Shown here one piece after another: positions 33,750-43,141 of a stretch of 64,000 nucleotides of DNA. The notes under the pieces were generated by a model. It did not search any database and was not told where the DNA came from. It saw only the letters and a list, made by a program, of their open reading frames with translations. Origin of the DNA: Firmicutes bacterium UBA5766 (GTDB lineage Bacteria; Bacillota; Desulfotomaculia; Desulfotomaculales; Nap2-2B); NCBI GenBank assembly GCA_002418775.1, contig DIEU01000001.1:19615-83614 (forward strand), written 5' to 3'. Each line of letters starts with the position of its first letter. Positions within the stretch are counted from its first letter, which is position 1. The position numbers and the translations under genes were made by a program.

Positions 33750-33890
33750 AGACAGCAGAGTACTACGGGCGGCAGGTAAATAAAATTATCAGGGAGCATT
33801 ACTAAAATAGGGAAAAGACTGACAAGGAAAATGAAGAAGCTAAAGCAAACAACACATATCGTTATTTAGTAGATTAATAATGAAAGATAT

Positions 33891-33936
33891 CTGATAAGAT
33901 AAAAAAGCGGAGTATCTGCTTTTTTATCTTTATCAG
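33891..33936 (+). terminator. intrinsic terminator of the surface-protein gene
   Basis: GATAAAAAAGC (about 33898-33908) pairs with GCTTTTTTATC (33918-33928) around a nine-base loop, and flanking CTGATA/TATCAG extends the stem. The 3' arm contains a TTTTTT run. It lies about 140 bases after the stop codon of the surface protein. Confidence 0.7.
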
Positions 33937-34322
33937 GCACATAATCTAAATCCAGACAAAAATTATAGTGTGATTAGTTTAAGAGGGTATTTACAAAGAA
34001 CGAACTGTATGGTATCATACCTTACAATAGTTAAAATAGAATATTTCTATCAATATTCTTCATTTTTTGCGATTAGTCGCATCATTTCTCAGCCCAAATT
34101 ATTTTGCAAGTTACTCAAAAACCAAGAGCTATTTGTAAGGATATTATTTGCGCAGCTTTAATCATCGTATTTCAAGATATGCGATTATCCCGGCGAGTTA
34201 AGTAATCAGGCAATAAATTAAAGTGCATCGTATAGGAGATACATGACTGGAGTTGTTTACAAATGTTGGAATGAAAATTCAGGGTAATATATAAGGTATT
34301 GGGAAGCGAGGTGATCTAAATA
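33937..34322. other. AT-rich spacer before the peptide precursors, no supported gene
   Basis: No supported coding sequence is seen here. A 63-codon open frame at 33970-34161 has no ribosome binding site and an unusual composition, and is not called. A short palindrome (GGTATCATACC near 34013) is visible. A promoter for the precursor genes should lie near 34250-34300 (TAATATATAAGG at 34287 is a candidate -10 area), but no good -35 pair was found. Confidence 0.4.
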
Positions 34323-34472
34323 ATGAATGAGCTGATCTGGTCCGAGCCGCAAATAAAGGAAATTGAAATTAAGATGACAGAACTCAACAAAATTGGATTC
34401 AGTACTGATGCGTATTCTTCTTCCATACCCGGCTTGGTTGGGCGTTTAGAGCCTAATCAGCCCTGCTCTTAG
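34323..34472 (+). CDS. putative RiPP (lasso-like) precursor peptide 1
   Basis: A 49-residue peptide starting at ATG 34323 after GCGAGGTGAT. Its leader, NELIWSEPQIKEIEIKMT, is almost the same as that of the next small gene (KKLIWSEPQIAEIEVKIT). It resembles Firmicutes lasso precursor leaders, which carry an aromatic residue, a Pro two to three residues later, spaced aliphatic residues and a conserved Thr. After NKIGF the two peptides diverge; this one ends SSSIPGLVGRLEPNQPCS. A Gly-to-Glu spacing of seven (GLVGRLE) would allow a lasso-type ring, but the residue at -2 is not Thr. The core is therefore uncertain. Confidence 0.65.
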   Translation: MNELIWSEPQIKEIEIKMTELNKIGFSTDAYSSSIPGLVGRLEPNQPCS

Positions 34473-34547
34473 TGTTGATGTGCAATACATTATGACCACA
34501 GGTCCTTTATCTGTTATATACTAATGAGAAGGCGAGGTGATATAGAA

Positions 34548-34706
34548 ATGAAAAAACTGATCTGGTCCGAACCTCAAATAGCAGAAATTGAAGTCAAAAT
34601 AACAAGGGATTTTAATAAAGTAGGATTTAATGATGATCTATATACACAAGCTACGAATGGTGAACTTCAGGGGGATATATGTCCTGCGGGATCGTGTGGA
34701 TCATGA
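34548..34706 (+). CDS. putative RiPP (lasso-like) precursor peptide 2
   Basis: A 52-residue peptide from ATG 34548, with the same upstream GCGAGGTGAT as precursor 1, showing that the unit arose by duplication. The leader reads KKLIWSEPQIAEIEVKIT, then RDFNKVGF, and a divergent C-terminus ending QGDICPAGSCGS with two cysteines five residues apart. A Thr-Asn-Gly (TNG) could be a lasso leader/core junction, but no acidic residue falls at ring position 7-9. Conserved leader with variable tail is the pattern of modified-peptide precursors. The asparagine-synthetase-like cyclase and ABC exporter follow on the same strand. Confidence 0.7.
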   Translation: MKKLIWSEPQIAEIEVKITRDFNKVGFNDDLYTQATNGELQGDICPAGSCGS

Positions 34707-34891
34707 TTTTAATTCTAAAAATGTAATAGCGGAGCAGCTTTTTTAGTTTTCACAATGCTCTATTAAAATGACTGATGGTCAGTCGACAGCAGAGTGTCCC
34801 CCGGAGGATGTAACATACATTCGGTTTTTAATCAAAGTTGCCTAAGAATATTGATTTTGGCGGCAAGAAGCTAAGAGGCCTTTAAAATATA

Positions 34892-34920
34892 GGCACAAGG
34901 CTTGTGCCGTTTTATTTTTT
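34892..34920 (+). terminator. intrinsic terminator between precursor genes and cyclase gene
   Basis: GGCACAA pairs with TTGTGCC around GGC (34892-34908), followed by GTTTTATTTTTT. In peptide clusters such a partial terminator lets the precursors be made in excess over the enzymes. The rest of 34707-34957 shows no gene. Confidence 0.72.
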
Positions 34921-34957
34921 AATTTACACGATTACACAAAGACGGTGAAAATCGAAA

Positions 34958-36901
34958 ATGAGCGCCATATGCGGCATTTATTATCTTGACGGCAGGCCGG
35001 TTGCCATGGAGACAGGCACAGCCATGATGCGCGAATTAAGTATCTATCATGCGGATGATACTGGAGTCTGGCGAGATGGGCACGTATTTATGGGCTGCCA
35101 TGCCCGTCATGTTACTCCTGAGTCGGTGCAAGAAATTCTCCCGTTTCGCGATGACGAGGCAGGTTTATTAATAACAGCGGATGCTTTTATTGATAACCGG
35201 GTTGATTTACATGACAGGCTAGGCATTGATTATTCTCTTCGGGACAATATGACGGACAGTCAGCTTATTTTGCAGGCTTACCGGAAATGGGGCCAGGACT
35301 GCTTAAAATATCTTATAGGTGATTTTTCCTTTGTCATTTGGGACGAAAAGCGGCAAAAACTGTTTTGCGCTGTGGATCATACAGGTACAAGAGCATTATA
35401 TTATTTCCGTTCGTCAGAACTTTTTGCCTTTTCAACTTTGATCAAACCATTATTTGTGCTGCCGGAGATTACCAAGGAGTATGATGAAAATTGGATCGCC
35501 GATTTCCTGGCTATGCCTTCCGTAATGCATCAACTGGATGCAGAGTTGACCTTATATAGGAATATTTATTTGCTGCCTGCAGGACATACTCTGACAGTAT
35601 GCCCCAGTGGAGCGGAAAAGCATGTTTACTGGCAAATCGAAAGGTATAATGAATTAAAATTAAAGACGGATCATGAATACGAAGAAGCTTTACTGGAAGT
35701 TCTTGGTGAAGCAATTCGATGCCGCAAGCGGTGTATTCGTCCGGTGGGTGTGATGATGAGTGGAGGACTGGATTCCACCTCGGTGGCCTGTTTGGCTGCC
35801 CGGGAAATGGCTGTAAGCGGCCTGCGGCTCCAGGTATTTAGCGCTGTACCTATGCTTGGCTATCGGGATTGGGTTCCCGCCGGGATGTTGGCTGATGAGA
35901 CACCACTTATTGAAGCAGTAAGGGAACATACTGGAAATATCGATGTTACATATTGCCGCTCTGAAGGAAAACACTCTTTAAGCGATACCGGCCGGTTTTT
36001 GGCAGTATTGGAGCAGCCTTACAAGATTATTGAGAACCTGCTCTGGATTGACAGTATTATGATGACGGCGCAGGAATGTAATATCGGTGTCATGTTAATA
36101 GGAAGCGCGGGCAATATAACAATTTCATGGGGCGATTCTTCATCATATCTGATGTCATTGCTAAAATCTGGTCAATGGTGGCAGTTTCTGCGCGAAAGCC
36201 GGAACACAGCCAGGCGTTACCGCAGACCGTTAAAGGCGTGGCTTAGGTTAATGGATAGAATGCTTCCATATAACTTAAAAATAAATATAAATAGAATCAA
36301 AGACCGCGATTGGCACAAGAAGATGCAAGGCCTGTCTCCCATAAACCCGGATTTTGCACGTTACATTAATGTGCAGGAGAGATTTCGCCGGTTTGGGTAT
36401 GATCCATATTATTTAAGGCAACTGGACTCTTTTGAATCTCGAAAAAAGTATTTTAAACCGGATTTATTCAGTCATCTTGGCGTCATTATGACCAAACATT
36501 CGTTGGCTTATGGAATACCGCTGCGTGACCCGACAATGGATAAGCGGGTAATCGAATTTTGTCTCAGTTTGCCGGAAAACCAGTATGTGCGCAATGGCCG
36601 GGACAGGTTTTTGATCCGTCGGGCTATGAAAGGCATTTTGCCTGACGAAGTGCGGCAGAACGTGACGATGCATGGTAAGCAGAACGCCGATTTAGCCCAG
36701 CGACTGCAATCTTGCTGGACGGAACTGGCTGAAGAAATAAAAGATATCGGCCTTTTGGAAACTGAGCGAAAGTATCTTGATGTTGCCAAAATTCGGTTTG
36801 AACTAGAAAAATATAAAACCATAAATGATGATGCGGCAGATGACTTCGGCTTGCGTATGTTAATACGCAGTCTAATCTTCAGCAGGTTTTTAAGACAGTA
36901 A
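34958..36901 (+). CDS. asparagine synthetase-like protein, lasso peptide cyclase type
   Basis: A 647-residue homologue of AsnB of the kind that closes the macrolactam ring in lasso peptides. It begins MSAICGIYYLDG: the cysteine is at position 5, not 2, so the usual N-terminal glutaminase nucleophile is absent, as in lasso cyclases. The ATP-pyrophosphatase P-loop is GVMMSGGLDSTSVA (about residues 263-276), followed by a synthetase domain containing YGIPLRDPTMDKRVIEFCLSLP. It would adenylate a side-chain carboxylate in the precursor and join it to the core N-terminus; this is inferred from the family. It is followed 69 bases later by the ABC exporter. No RRE (B1) or leader peptidase (B2) gene lies nearby. 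Confidence 0.85.
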   Translation: MSAICGIYYLDGRPVAMETGTAMMRELSIYHADDTGVWRDGHVFMGCHARHVTPESVQEILPFRDDEAGLLITADAFIDNRVDLHDRLGIDYSLRDNMTDSQLILQAYRKWGQDCLKYLIGDFSFVIWDEKRQKLFCAVDHTGTRALYYFRSSELFAFSTLIKPLFVLPEITKEYDENWIADFLAMPSVMHQLDAELTLYRNIYLLPAGHTLTVCPSGAEKHVYWQIERYNELKLKTDHEYEEALLEVLGEAIRCRKRCIRPVGVMMSGGLDSTSVACLAAREMAVSGLRLQVFSAVPMLGYRDWVPAGMLADETPLIEAVREHTGNIDVTYCRSEGKHSLSDTGRFLAVLEQPYKIIENLLWIDSIMMTAQECNIGVMLIGSAGNITISWGDSSSYLMSLLKSGQWWQFLRESRNTARRYRRPLKAWLRLMDRMLPYNLKININRIKDRDWHKKMQGLSPINPDFARYINVQERFRRFGYDPYYLRQLDSFESRKKYFKPDLFSHLGVIMTKHSLAYGIPLRDPTMDKRVIEFCLSLPENQYVRNGRDRFLIRRAMKGILPDEVRQNVTMHGKQNADLAQRLQSCWTELAEEIKDIGLLETERKYLDVAKIRFELEKYKTINDDAADDFGLRMLIRSLIFSRFLRQ

Positions 36902-36970
36902 ATACATACGTGTTTTTATTGGCCGGCGTTTGTAAAATTAAACGGGGAATTTAATTAAGGATTTTGAGAA

Positions 36971-38785
36971 ATGGATATACTTTTAATTTATGTCAGGGAG
37001 TTATTCGATTTATCTCCAAAGAAACTTATCGTTAATATGATGCTGATGGTTGTGCTTGGTATTATAGAGGGCATAGGCACATTAATGATCATACCGTTAT
37101 TAATGGTATCCGGCATTATTCCCGGTATGCAAGAGAGCAGCGGATTGACTTTCTGGCTGAATCACATTTTTCAAATCGCCGGCGTACCATTAAATTTGCC
37201 GGTTATATTATTGTTGTATATAGGTCTTAATTTTGGGCAGAGCTGGCTGCAACGCTTTCAAACCATACTTAATTTTGATATACAGCAGTCATTTGCTGTT
37301 TTTTTGTCTTCCAGGTTGTTTCGGGTTGTAGCCTATGCCGAGTGGCAGCTTTTGATATCCAAGACGAAATCGGATATTACCAATGTTATTATAAATGAAT
37401 TAATACGTGTTTATTCAGGTGTAAATTTTTTCTTGCAGATAATAACTAACTCACTGATCACTTTAATACAAATTATTTTTGCTTTTATAATAGCTCCTGC
37501 ACTGACTTGTTTAGTACTGGCCGGAGCTTTTATTTTATTCATGTCTTTACAAACATTTACTAAAGAGTCCCGCAGGATGGGACAACATGTTTCGGATTTA
37601 AACCGTGATTTGCTTTTTGATCTTACGGAGCATTTAAACGGTATAAAAGAAATTAAGAGCTATGGTGTTGAGGCTGCTCAGATACGCAATTTTGTCAAGG
37701 CGCGTAATATGATGAAGGAGAATCTGGTCAGATTTAACGCAATTCAGACCAGGACAGCCATGGCGTATAAAGTTGGCGCGGCTGTCTTTATAAGCTTGTT
37801 CTTGTTCAGCGCAATTGAGATATTCAGGCCAAATCCCCAGGTACTCATAATAATTGCCGTTATTTCGGCACGTCTCTGGCCCAGGCTTGCTTCCTTTCAA
37901 ACGGGTTTACAGAATATTAATATGAATCTTCCCGCTTTTCGTGCTGCAAAAGAATTGGAAAATCAATGCCTTGCCGCCCGTGAGAACATGCCGGAAGAAG
38001 GAATCATGAGAAGGATGGAGTTAAAGTACGGAGTCGAATTCCGCAATGTTTCGTTTTTCTATGACTCCGATCGTGCAAGTTATGCTGTTAAAGAAGTTAA
38101 TTTTGAACTTCCTGTCGGCACAACTACCGCTTTTGTTGGCGTTTCCGGTGCAGGTAAAAGCACTTTGGTAGATTTATTAATTGGATTGTTAACACCAAAA
38201 GAGGGAGATATTTTAATAGACGGTGAACAATTGCTGGATAATTTGCGTCCGTGGAGAAATTCTATAGGTTACGTACCGCAGGACGCGCTTTTATTTAACG
38301 CCAGCATCAGGGATAACCTGTTATGGGCTTGTCCGGATGCTGCAGAGGATGATATGTGGGAATCCTTGCGGTTAGCTGCTATCGATTCCTTTATCGGCAG
38401 TCTCCCGAATGGTCTGGATACAGTTGTGGGCGATAGGGGAGTGCGTTTATCCGGTGGCGAGCGGCAGCGTGTTGTTCTGGCGAGGGCGCTTTTAAGAAAG
38501 CCGTCGGTTCTTATTTTGGATGAAGCCACGAGTTCCTTGGATTCTGAAAACGAAACACGTATCCAGCAAGCTATTGAAAACCTGCAGGGTAAAATGACAA
38601 TCGTAATTGTCGCTCATCGTATATCAACGATTAGGAATGCTGACCAGATTCTTGTGCTTGAGCAGGGGCAAATCGTGGAGAAGGGAAATTATCAATCGTT
38701 GATGAAAAACAAAGATGGCCGGTTCTATGCCTTAGCCAGCCAATATAGTGATGAAGAGCGTTTCGCAGGCTGCACATCTATTTAA
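36971..38785 (+). CDS. ABC transporter, fused permease and ATP-binding domains (peptide exporter)
   Basis: A 604-residue ABC half-transporter. Residues 1-330 form a six-helix membrane domain. The ATPase domain has Walker A GVSGAGKST, the Q-loop YVPQDALLF, signature LSGGERQR, Walker B VLILDEATSS and the switch His in VAHRIS. There is no N-terminal C39 peptidase domain, so it cannot process the leader itself. Its position after the cyclase-like gene suggests export of the modified peptide and self-immunity, like LasD-type exporters. Confidence 0.88.
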   Translation: MDILLIYVRELFDLSPKKLIVNMMLMVVLGIIEGIGTLMIIPLLMVSGIIPGMQESSGLTFWLNHIFQIAGVPLNLPVILLLYIGLNFGQSWLQRFQTILNFDIQQSFAVFLSSRLFRVVAYAEWQLLISKTKSDITNVIINELIRVYSGVNFFLQIITNSLITLIQIIFAFIIAPALTCLVLAGAFILFMSLQTFTKESRRMGQHVSDLNRDLLFDLTEHLNGIKEIKSYGVEAAQIRNFVKARNMMKENLVRFNAIQTRTAMAYKVGAAVFISLFLFSAIEIFRPNPQVLIIIAVISARLWPRLASFQTGLQNINMNLPAFRAAKELENQCLAARENMPEEGIMRRMELKYGVEFRNVSFFYDSDRASYAVKEVNFELPVGTTTAFVGVSGAGKSTLVDLLIGLLTPKEGDILIDGEQLLDNLRPWRNSIGYVPQDALLFNASIRDNLLWACPDAAEDDMWESLRLAAIDSFIGSLPNGLDTVVGDRGVRLSGGERQRVVLARALLRKPSVLILDEATSSLDSENETRIQQAIENLQGKMTIVIVAHRISTIRNADQILVLEQGQIVEKGNYQSLMKNKDGRFYALASQYSDEERFAGCTSI

Positions 38786-38795
38786 AAGCAATCAA

Positions 38796-38897
38796 ATGAA
38801 ATCAGTCAAAGTTTTGAGAAGAAAATTAATTAATGCTGTTTTAACGATTTTTGCAGCAGTTGCACTGGCAACATTCATTGCAAACAGTCCGGCATGA
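38796..38897 (+). CDS. small hydrophobic peptide, 33 residues (tentative)
   Basis: A short frame ten bases after the exporter stop encodes a basic N-terminus (KSVKVLRRK) and a hydrophobic helix (AVLTIFAAVALATFIA), ending NSPA. It resembles the front part of AgrD-type cyclic autoinducer precursors or a bare signal peptide, but the charged tail and the Cys/Ser-containing core of AgrD are lacking, and there is no AgrB. No clear ribosome binding site precedes the ATG, although coupling to the exporter stop is possible. It may be real, a remnant, or chance. Confidence 0.35.
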   Translation: MKSVKVLRRKLINAVLTIFAAVALATFIANSPA

Positions 38898-39177
38898 ACA
38901 CTGATAAATCCTTCCTGCAATCCATTATGCAATATGAGTAGACCGTGAAGTGGTTCCTCCCCCTTTTTCTCTAAGATGGTTGAAATATTTTATGTTGAAA
39001 TATTTTATTCATTAATAAAACTTTTTATGGTTGTTTCCATGCGGTATGACAGGTAGATTTGTGAATTTAAAGGATAAGACGTTATTATTGAAAGTGGATA
39101 ATTATCCTGTTATAATTAATTGTATTTTCTGTAGAGGAAAAAGTAGGTTTTGGTTGCTCTATCTGGAGTGAAAAAGA
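38898..39177. promoter_or_regulatory. spacer with the purine operon promoter
   Basis: TTGAAA (39088-39093) and TATAAT (39111-39116), spaced by exactly 17 bases, form a strong sigma-A promoter 62 bases before the hpt TTG start. The upstream part, 38898-39087, contains AT-rich sequence with two GTTGAAATATTTTAT copies (about 38980-39006) and no gene. The leader is too short for a purine riboswitch, and none is seen. Confidence 0.7.
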
Positions 39178-39699
39178 TTGTTTTTAGGCCGGGTTTTGCT
39201 TGGCGAACGGGAAATACAGGATCGGGTACGCAAACTCGGGGAAGAAATCTCCAGGGATTATTTCGGTAACGAATTGTTGATGGTAGGAGTCCTTAAAGGA
39301 GCTTTTATTTTTTTGGCCGATCTTGCCCGCTGCCTGACAATCCCGGTCCGTCTGGATTTTATCACAGTATCCAGTTACGGAGAATCGCTGGAGTCTTCTG
39401 GAAAAGTAGTCGTCTTGAAAGATCTGGGAATAGAACTGAAAGACAGGCATGTTTTACTTGTCGAGGATATTATCGATACGGGCTTGACAATTGATTTGCT
39501 GACGGACAACCTGGCCGGGCGAAATCCGGCAAGTCTTAAAACCTGCGCCCTGTTGGACAAGCCGGGCAGGCGCAAGGTGGATGTAAAAGCGGATTACGTC
39601 GGGTTTACCGTACCTGATGAGTATATTGTCGGGTATGGGCTTGATTATCAGGATAACTACCGCTGTTTAAAAGACATTTTTGTGCTGGGACGCTGCTGA
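39178..39699 (+). CDS. hpt: hypoxanthine phosphoribosyltransferase
   Basis: Salvages hypoxanthine/guanine to IMP/GMP with PRPP. The 173-residue protein has the PRPP-binding motif [15 protein letters not shown], the [17 protein letters not shown] strand and the C-terminal [19 protein letters not shown] block that binds the purine. It starts at TTG 39178 with TGGAGTG upstream. It is the first gene after the purine promoter and is followed directly by guaA, joining salvage and de novo steps in one transcript. Confidence 0.94.
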   Translation: MFLGRVLLGEREIQDRVRKLGEEISRDYFGNELLMVGVLKGAFIFLADLARCLTIPVRLDFITVSSYGESLESSGKVVVLKDLGIELKDRHVLLVEDIIDTGLTIDLLTDNLAGRNPASLKTCALLDKPGRRKVDVKADYVGFTVPDEYIVGYGLDYQDNYRCLKDIFVLGRC

Positions 39700-39742
39700 C
39701 CCGGCGTTTTATTTTGCAGCCGGGTATTTAAAGGGAGGAAAT

Positions 39743-41284
39743 ATGCGGACCTTAGAAGAAGAAATGATTATCGTTTTAGACTTCGGCGGGCAATACAGCC
39801 ACCTGATTGCCCGGCGGATCAGAGAGTGCAGCGTCTTCTGCGAAATGCTTCCCTATAATACTTCAATAGAATTAATCAAAGAAAAAAAGCCGCGGGGAAT
39901 AGTCTTTTCGGGGGGGCCGGCAAGCGTTTATCAGCCTGACGCACCTGCCTGTGATCCGGCTATTTACAGTCTGGGCATACCAATTTTGGGTATTTGCTAC
40001 GGTCTGCAGTTGATGGTCTTGCAGTTGGGGGGGACAGTCTCCCCTGCCAAACAAAAGGAGTTTGGCAAGGCTATTCTAGAAATATCGGTTAAAGATAAGC
40101 TTTTTAACGGCCTTGAAGCGCAGGAACAGTGCTGGATGAGCCACGGTGACAGGGTGGAAACGCCGCCGCCCGGTTTCGTAATTACAGGCAGGACATCCCA
40201 GGCGCCGGTGGCGGCAGCAAGTGACTCCGAAAGAGAAATTTACGGGGTTCAGTTTCATCCCGAGGTAATTCATACACCAAAAGGCCAAGACATTCTGCGC
40301 AATTTTCTTTTTCAAATCTGCGGGTGCAAGGGGCTATGGACAACGGGTTCGTTTCTGCGTCTTTCTGCGGAAGAAATCAGCAGCCGGGCTGGAGAAGGCC
40401 GGGTTATCTGCGCTTTAAGCGGAGGGGTCGATTCTTCCGTGGCGGCTGTGCTTGTCAATCGCGTGATTGGCGAGAGGTTGACCTGTGTGTTTGTCGATCA
40501 CGGCCTGTTGAGAAAAAATGAAGCCAGGCAAGTTTTGAGCACTTTCAAGGAAAAATTTAAGCTTAATGTGATTCATGTTGACGCTTCGGAACGTTTTCTT
40601 AACCGTTTAAAGGGAGTTTCCGATCCCGAGAGAAAGCGGAAAATTATCGGAGAAGAGTTCATCAGGGTGTTTGAAGAAGAAGCAGCCAAACTGGGTAAGG
40701 TTGATTTCCTTATTCAGGGTACCTTATACCCTGATGTTGTCGAAAGCGGCACTGCCACGGCCGCCGTTATTAAAAGCCACCATAATGTCGGCGGTCTGCC
40801 GTCAGACATGCGTCTTAAAATTATTGAACCGCTGCGCTGGCTTTTTAAGGACGAGGTGAGGGTTGTCGGAGAGGAACTGGGGCTGCCGCAGGAAGTGGTC
40901 TGGCGTCAGCCTTTTCCAGGGCCCGGCCTGGCGATACGCATTATCGGTGAAGTTACTCCGGACAAACTGGAACTGCTGCGCGAAGCGGATGCAATAGTTA
41001 CCTCCGAGATTCAGCAGGCGGGCTTAGACCGTGAAATCTGGCAGTATTTCGCAGTGCTCACGGATATGCGAAGCGTCGGCGTAATGGGTGATGAGCGGAC
41101 CTATGCCAATACTGCCGTGGTCAGGGCTGTGACCAGTCATGACGCAATGACTGCGGACTGGGCAAGAATTCCCAATCATGTACTGGAAAAGATCTCTTCC
41201 CGCATAGTTAACGAAATTGCCGGCATCAACAGGGTGGTCTACGATATTACTTCAAAACCACCGGCTACTATTGAATGGGAGTAA
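39743..41284 (+). CDS. guaA: GMP synthase (glutamine-hydrolysing)
   Basis: Converts XMP to GMP using glutamine and ATP. The 513-residue protein has a class I glutaminase domain ([17 protein letters not shown]; nucleophile Cys in GICYGLQLM; His in GVQFHPEV) and an ATP-pyrophosphatase domain ([13 protein letters not shown]). The C-terminal dimerisation domain has [12 protein letters not shown] and ends [12 protein letters not shown] 39743 has GGGAGG upstream; the frame is open further up but overlaps hpt. No guaB is nearby. Confidence 0.97.
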   Translation: MRTLEEEMIIVLDFGGQYSHLIARRIRECSVFCEMLPYNTSIELIKEKKPRGIVFSGGPASVYQPDAPACDPAIYSLGIPILGICYGLQLMVLQLGGTVSPAKQKEFGKAILEISVKDKLFNGLEAQEQCWMSHGDRVETPPPGFVITGRTSQAPVAAASDSEREIYGVQFHPEVIHTPKGQDILRNFLFQICGCKGLWTTGSFLRLSAEEISSRAGEGRVICALSGGVDSSVAAVLVNRVIGERLTCVFVDHGLLRKNEARQVLSTFKEKFKLNVIHVDASERFLNRLKGVSDPERKRKIIGEEFIRVFEEEAAKLGKVDFLIQGTLYPDVVESGTATAAVIKSHHNVGGLPSDMRLKIIEPLRWLFKDEVRVVGEELGLPQEVVWRQPFPGPGLAIRIIGEVTPDKLELLREADAIVTSEIQQAGLDREIWQYFAVLTDMRSVGVMGDERTYANTAVVRAVTSHDAMTADWARIPNHVLEKISSRIVNEIAGINRVVYDITSKPPATIEWE

Positions 41285-41319
41285 ATGAAAATAACTGATT
41301 AAGAAAAAGGTGAATAAAG

Positions 41320-41799
41320 ATGCCGGAACCGCTTGTTGGAATTGTCGTCGGCAGTGAATCTGATCTTCCCGTGGTAAAGGAAGGCTGCGAAATCCTTGAT
41401 TATTTGGGTATTACTTATGAACTTGTAATCTCATCAGCGCACCGCGCGCCGCGTAAAACTGTCAAATATGCAAGTTCGGCTGCGGAACGCGGTTTAGCGG
41501 TGATTATTGCCGCCGCCGGCGGAGCGGCTCATTTGCCGGGTGTAATAGCCGCCTACACTCCGTTGCCGGTTATCGGCCTTCCAATAAGTTCCGGGTCTTT
41601 AAACGGACTTGACGCCCTTTTTTCAATCGTTCAGATGCCCTCAGGTGTGCCTGTGGCTACTGTTGCTATAAATGGCGCAAAGAACGCCGCCCTTCTGGCA
41701 GGCCAGATCATTGGTGTTTCTGACCTTCCGATGAGGGAAAAGATTAGGCAGTACAAAGAGGCTATGGCTGCGCGCCTGGAAGAAAAGCCCACTCATTAG
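41320..41799 (+). CDS. purE: N5-carboxyaminoimidazole ribonucleotide mutase
   Basis: PurE forms CAIR in de novo purine synthesis. The 159-residue protein has the class I signature GIVVGSESDLPVV, the SAHRAPRKT motif with the catalytic His and the AAAGGAAHLPGVIAAYTPLPVIG loop. In class I organisms PurE acts on N5-CAIR made by PurK, but no purK lies in the cluster. AAGGTG precedes the ATG. purB follows. Confidence 0.95.
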   Translation: MPEPLVGIVVGSESDLPVVKEGCEILDYLGITYELVISSAHRAPRKTVKYASSAAERGLAVIIAAAGGAAHLPGVIAAYTPLPVIGLPISSGSLNGLDALFSIVQMPSGVPVATVAINGAKNAALLAGQIIGVSDLPMREKIRQYKEAMAARLEEKPTH

Positions 41800-41831
41800 A
41801 ATTATCTTTTGTGAAGGGATTGAAGTATAAA

Positions 41832-43124
41832 GTGATCGAACGCTATACCCTGCCCGAAATGAAGGCTATCTGGTCGCCTGAAAATAAATTTAAAATTTGG
41901 CTGGATGTGGAGATTACCGCCTGCGAGGCAATGGTCCAATTAGGATTGGTCCCGCCGGAAGCGCTGCTTGAGATAAAGGAAAAAGCCAACTTTGATATTA
42001 AAAGAATCGATGAAATAGAAGCGGTGGTCAACCATGATGTAATCGCTTTTCTTACCTGTGTCGGAGAATATGTCGGCGAAGCGTCGAAGTACATCCATCT
42101 GGGGCTGACTTCGTATGATGTTGTCGATACCGCCCTGTCGGTATTGATGAAAAAAGCCGGGAAAAAAATCCTTGACCGTTTAAAAGAACTGCGGGAAGCC
42201 ATAAAGGAACAGGCCATAAAGCACAGGTATACGCTGATGATGGGCCGTACGCACGGCGTGCATGCCGAACCGATTACTTTTGGCTTGAAGATGCTGCTCT
42301 GGCTGGCAGAAACTGAACGAAACATAGAGCGGGTAAAAAGAGCAATTGAGACAATCAGTGTCGGGCGGCTTGCCGGAGTGGTCGGCACATATGCAACTAT
42401 CGATCCCTTTGTGGAATCTTATGTTTGCGATCGTTTGGGTCTTCAGCCGGCGCTTGTTTCCACTCAGGTACTGCAAAGGGATCGTCATGCCGAGTATTTG
42501 ACTACACTTGCTATTGTCGGTACTTCATTGGACAAGTTTGCCATGGAAATAAGGCATCTGCAGCGCACAGAGGTTCGCGAAGCGGAGGAATTTTTCGCCG
42601 AGGGTCAAAAGGGTTCATCGGCCATGCCTCACAAGAGAAACCCGGTTATAGCCGAGCGGATCAGCGGTCTTTCCCGGCTGCTGCGCGGAAACGCCGTTGC
42701 CGCCATGGAAAACGTAGCCCTGTGGCATGAACGGGACATATCGCATTCTTCAGTAGAGCGTGTTATTATTCCCGACAGTACTATTGCGCTCGACTATATA
42801 ATTTTCAAATGCACAGAGATGATCAAAAATCTGCTTGTTTATCCAGAAAAGATGTTTGCGAACATGCAGGTCAGCCACGGCCTTGTTTTTTCTCAAAGGG
42901 TTCTGATCGCTCTGATTGAAAAAGGGATCAGCCGCGAGCAGGCCTATTCTATTGTTCAGCGCAACGCTATGAAATCGTGGAATGAAGGAAGAGATTTTAA
43001 AACCCTCTTGAAGGCCGATTCGGAGGTAACCGGTTTATTAAACTGGGGAGAAATTGAAACCCTTTTCGATTACCATGTTTATCTTAAAAATATTGATCAT
43101 ATATACGGCAGATTTGGGTTATAA
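41832..43124 (+). CDS. purB: adenylosuccinate lyase
   Basis: Cleaves SAICAR and adenylosuccinate, releasing fumarate. The ~430-residue protein carries the fumarase-superfamily signature SSAMPHKRNPVIAERI with the catalytic Ser loop, plus GRTHGVHAEPITFG and LTSYDVVDTALS. GTG 41832 gives the family's usual start IERYTLPEMKAIW; the frame extends seven codons further up to GTG 41811, and either may be used (AAGGGA lies at 41813-41818). It acts at two points in the purine pathway encoded around it. Confidence 0.95.
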   Translation: MIERYTLPEMKAIWSPENKFKIWLDVEITACEAMVQLGLVPPEALLEIKEKANFDIKRIDEIEAVVNHDVIAFLTCVGEYVGEASKYIHLGLTSYDVVDTALSVLMKKAGKKILDRLKELREAIKEQAIKHRYTLMMGRTHGVHAEPITFGLKMLLWLAETERNIERVKRAIETISVGRLAGVVGTYATIDPFVESYVCDRLGLQPALVSTQVLQRDRHAEYLTTLAIVGTSLDKFAMEIRHLQRTEVREAEEFFAEGQKGSSAMPHKRNPVIAERISGLSRLLRGNAVAAMENVALWHERDISHSSVERVIIPDSTIALDYIIFKCTEMIKNLLVYPEKMFANMQVSHGLVFSQRVLIALIEKGISREQAYSIVQRNAMKSWNEGRDFKTLLKADSEVTGLLNWGEIETLFDYHVYLKNIDHIYGRFGL

Positions 43125-43141
43125 GGGAGAGTAACGACAAT

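Noticed and set aside
33970..34161. 63-codon open frame before the peptide precursors
   Set aside because: It has no ribosome binding site and no recognisable protein features, and lies in AT-rich spacer.
34323..34706. Classical lasso peptide cores assigned with confidence
   Set aside because: Neither peptide has Thr-x-Gly followed by Asp/Glu at position 7-9; GLVGRLE in precursor 1 and TNG in precursor 2 each satisfy only part of the rule.
39117..39177. Possible purine riboswitch before hpt-guaA
   Set aside because: The leader after the -10 box is only about 60 bases and lacks the three-way-junction core sequences.
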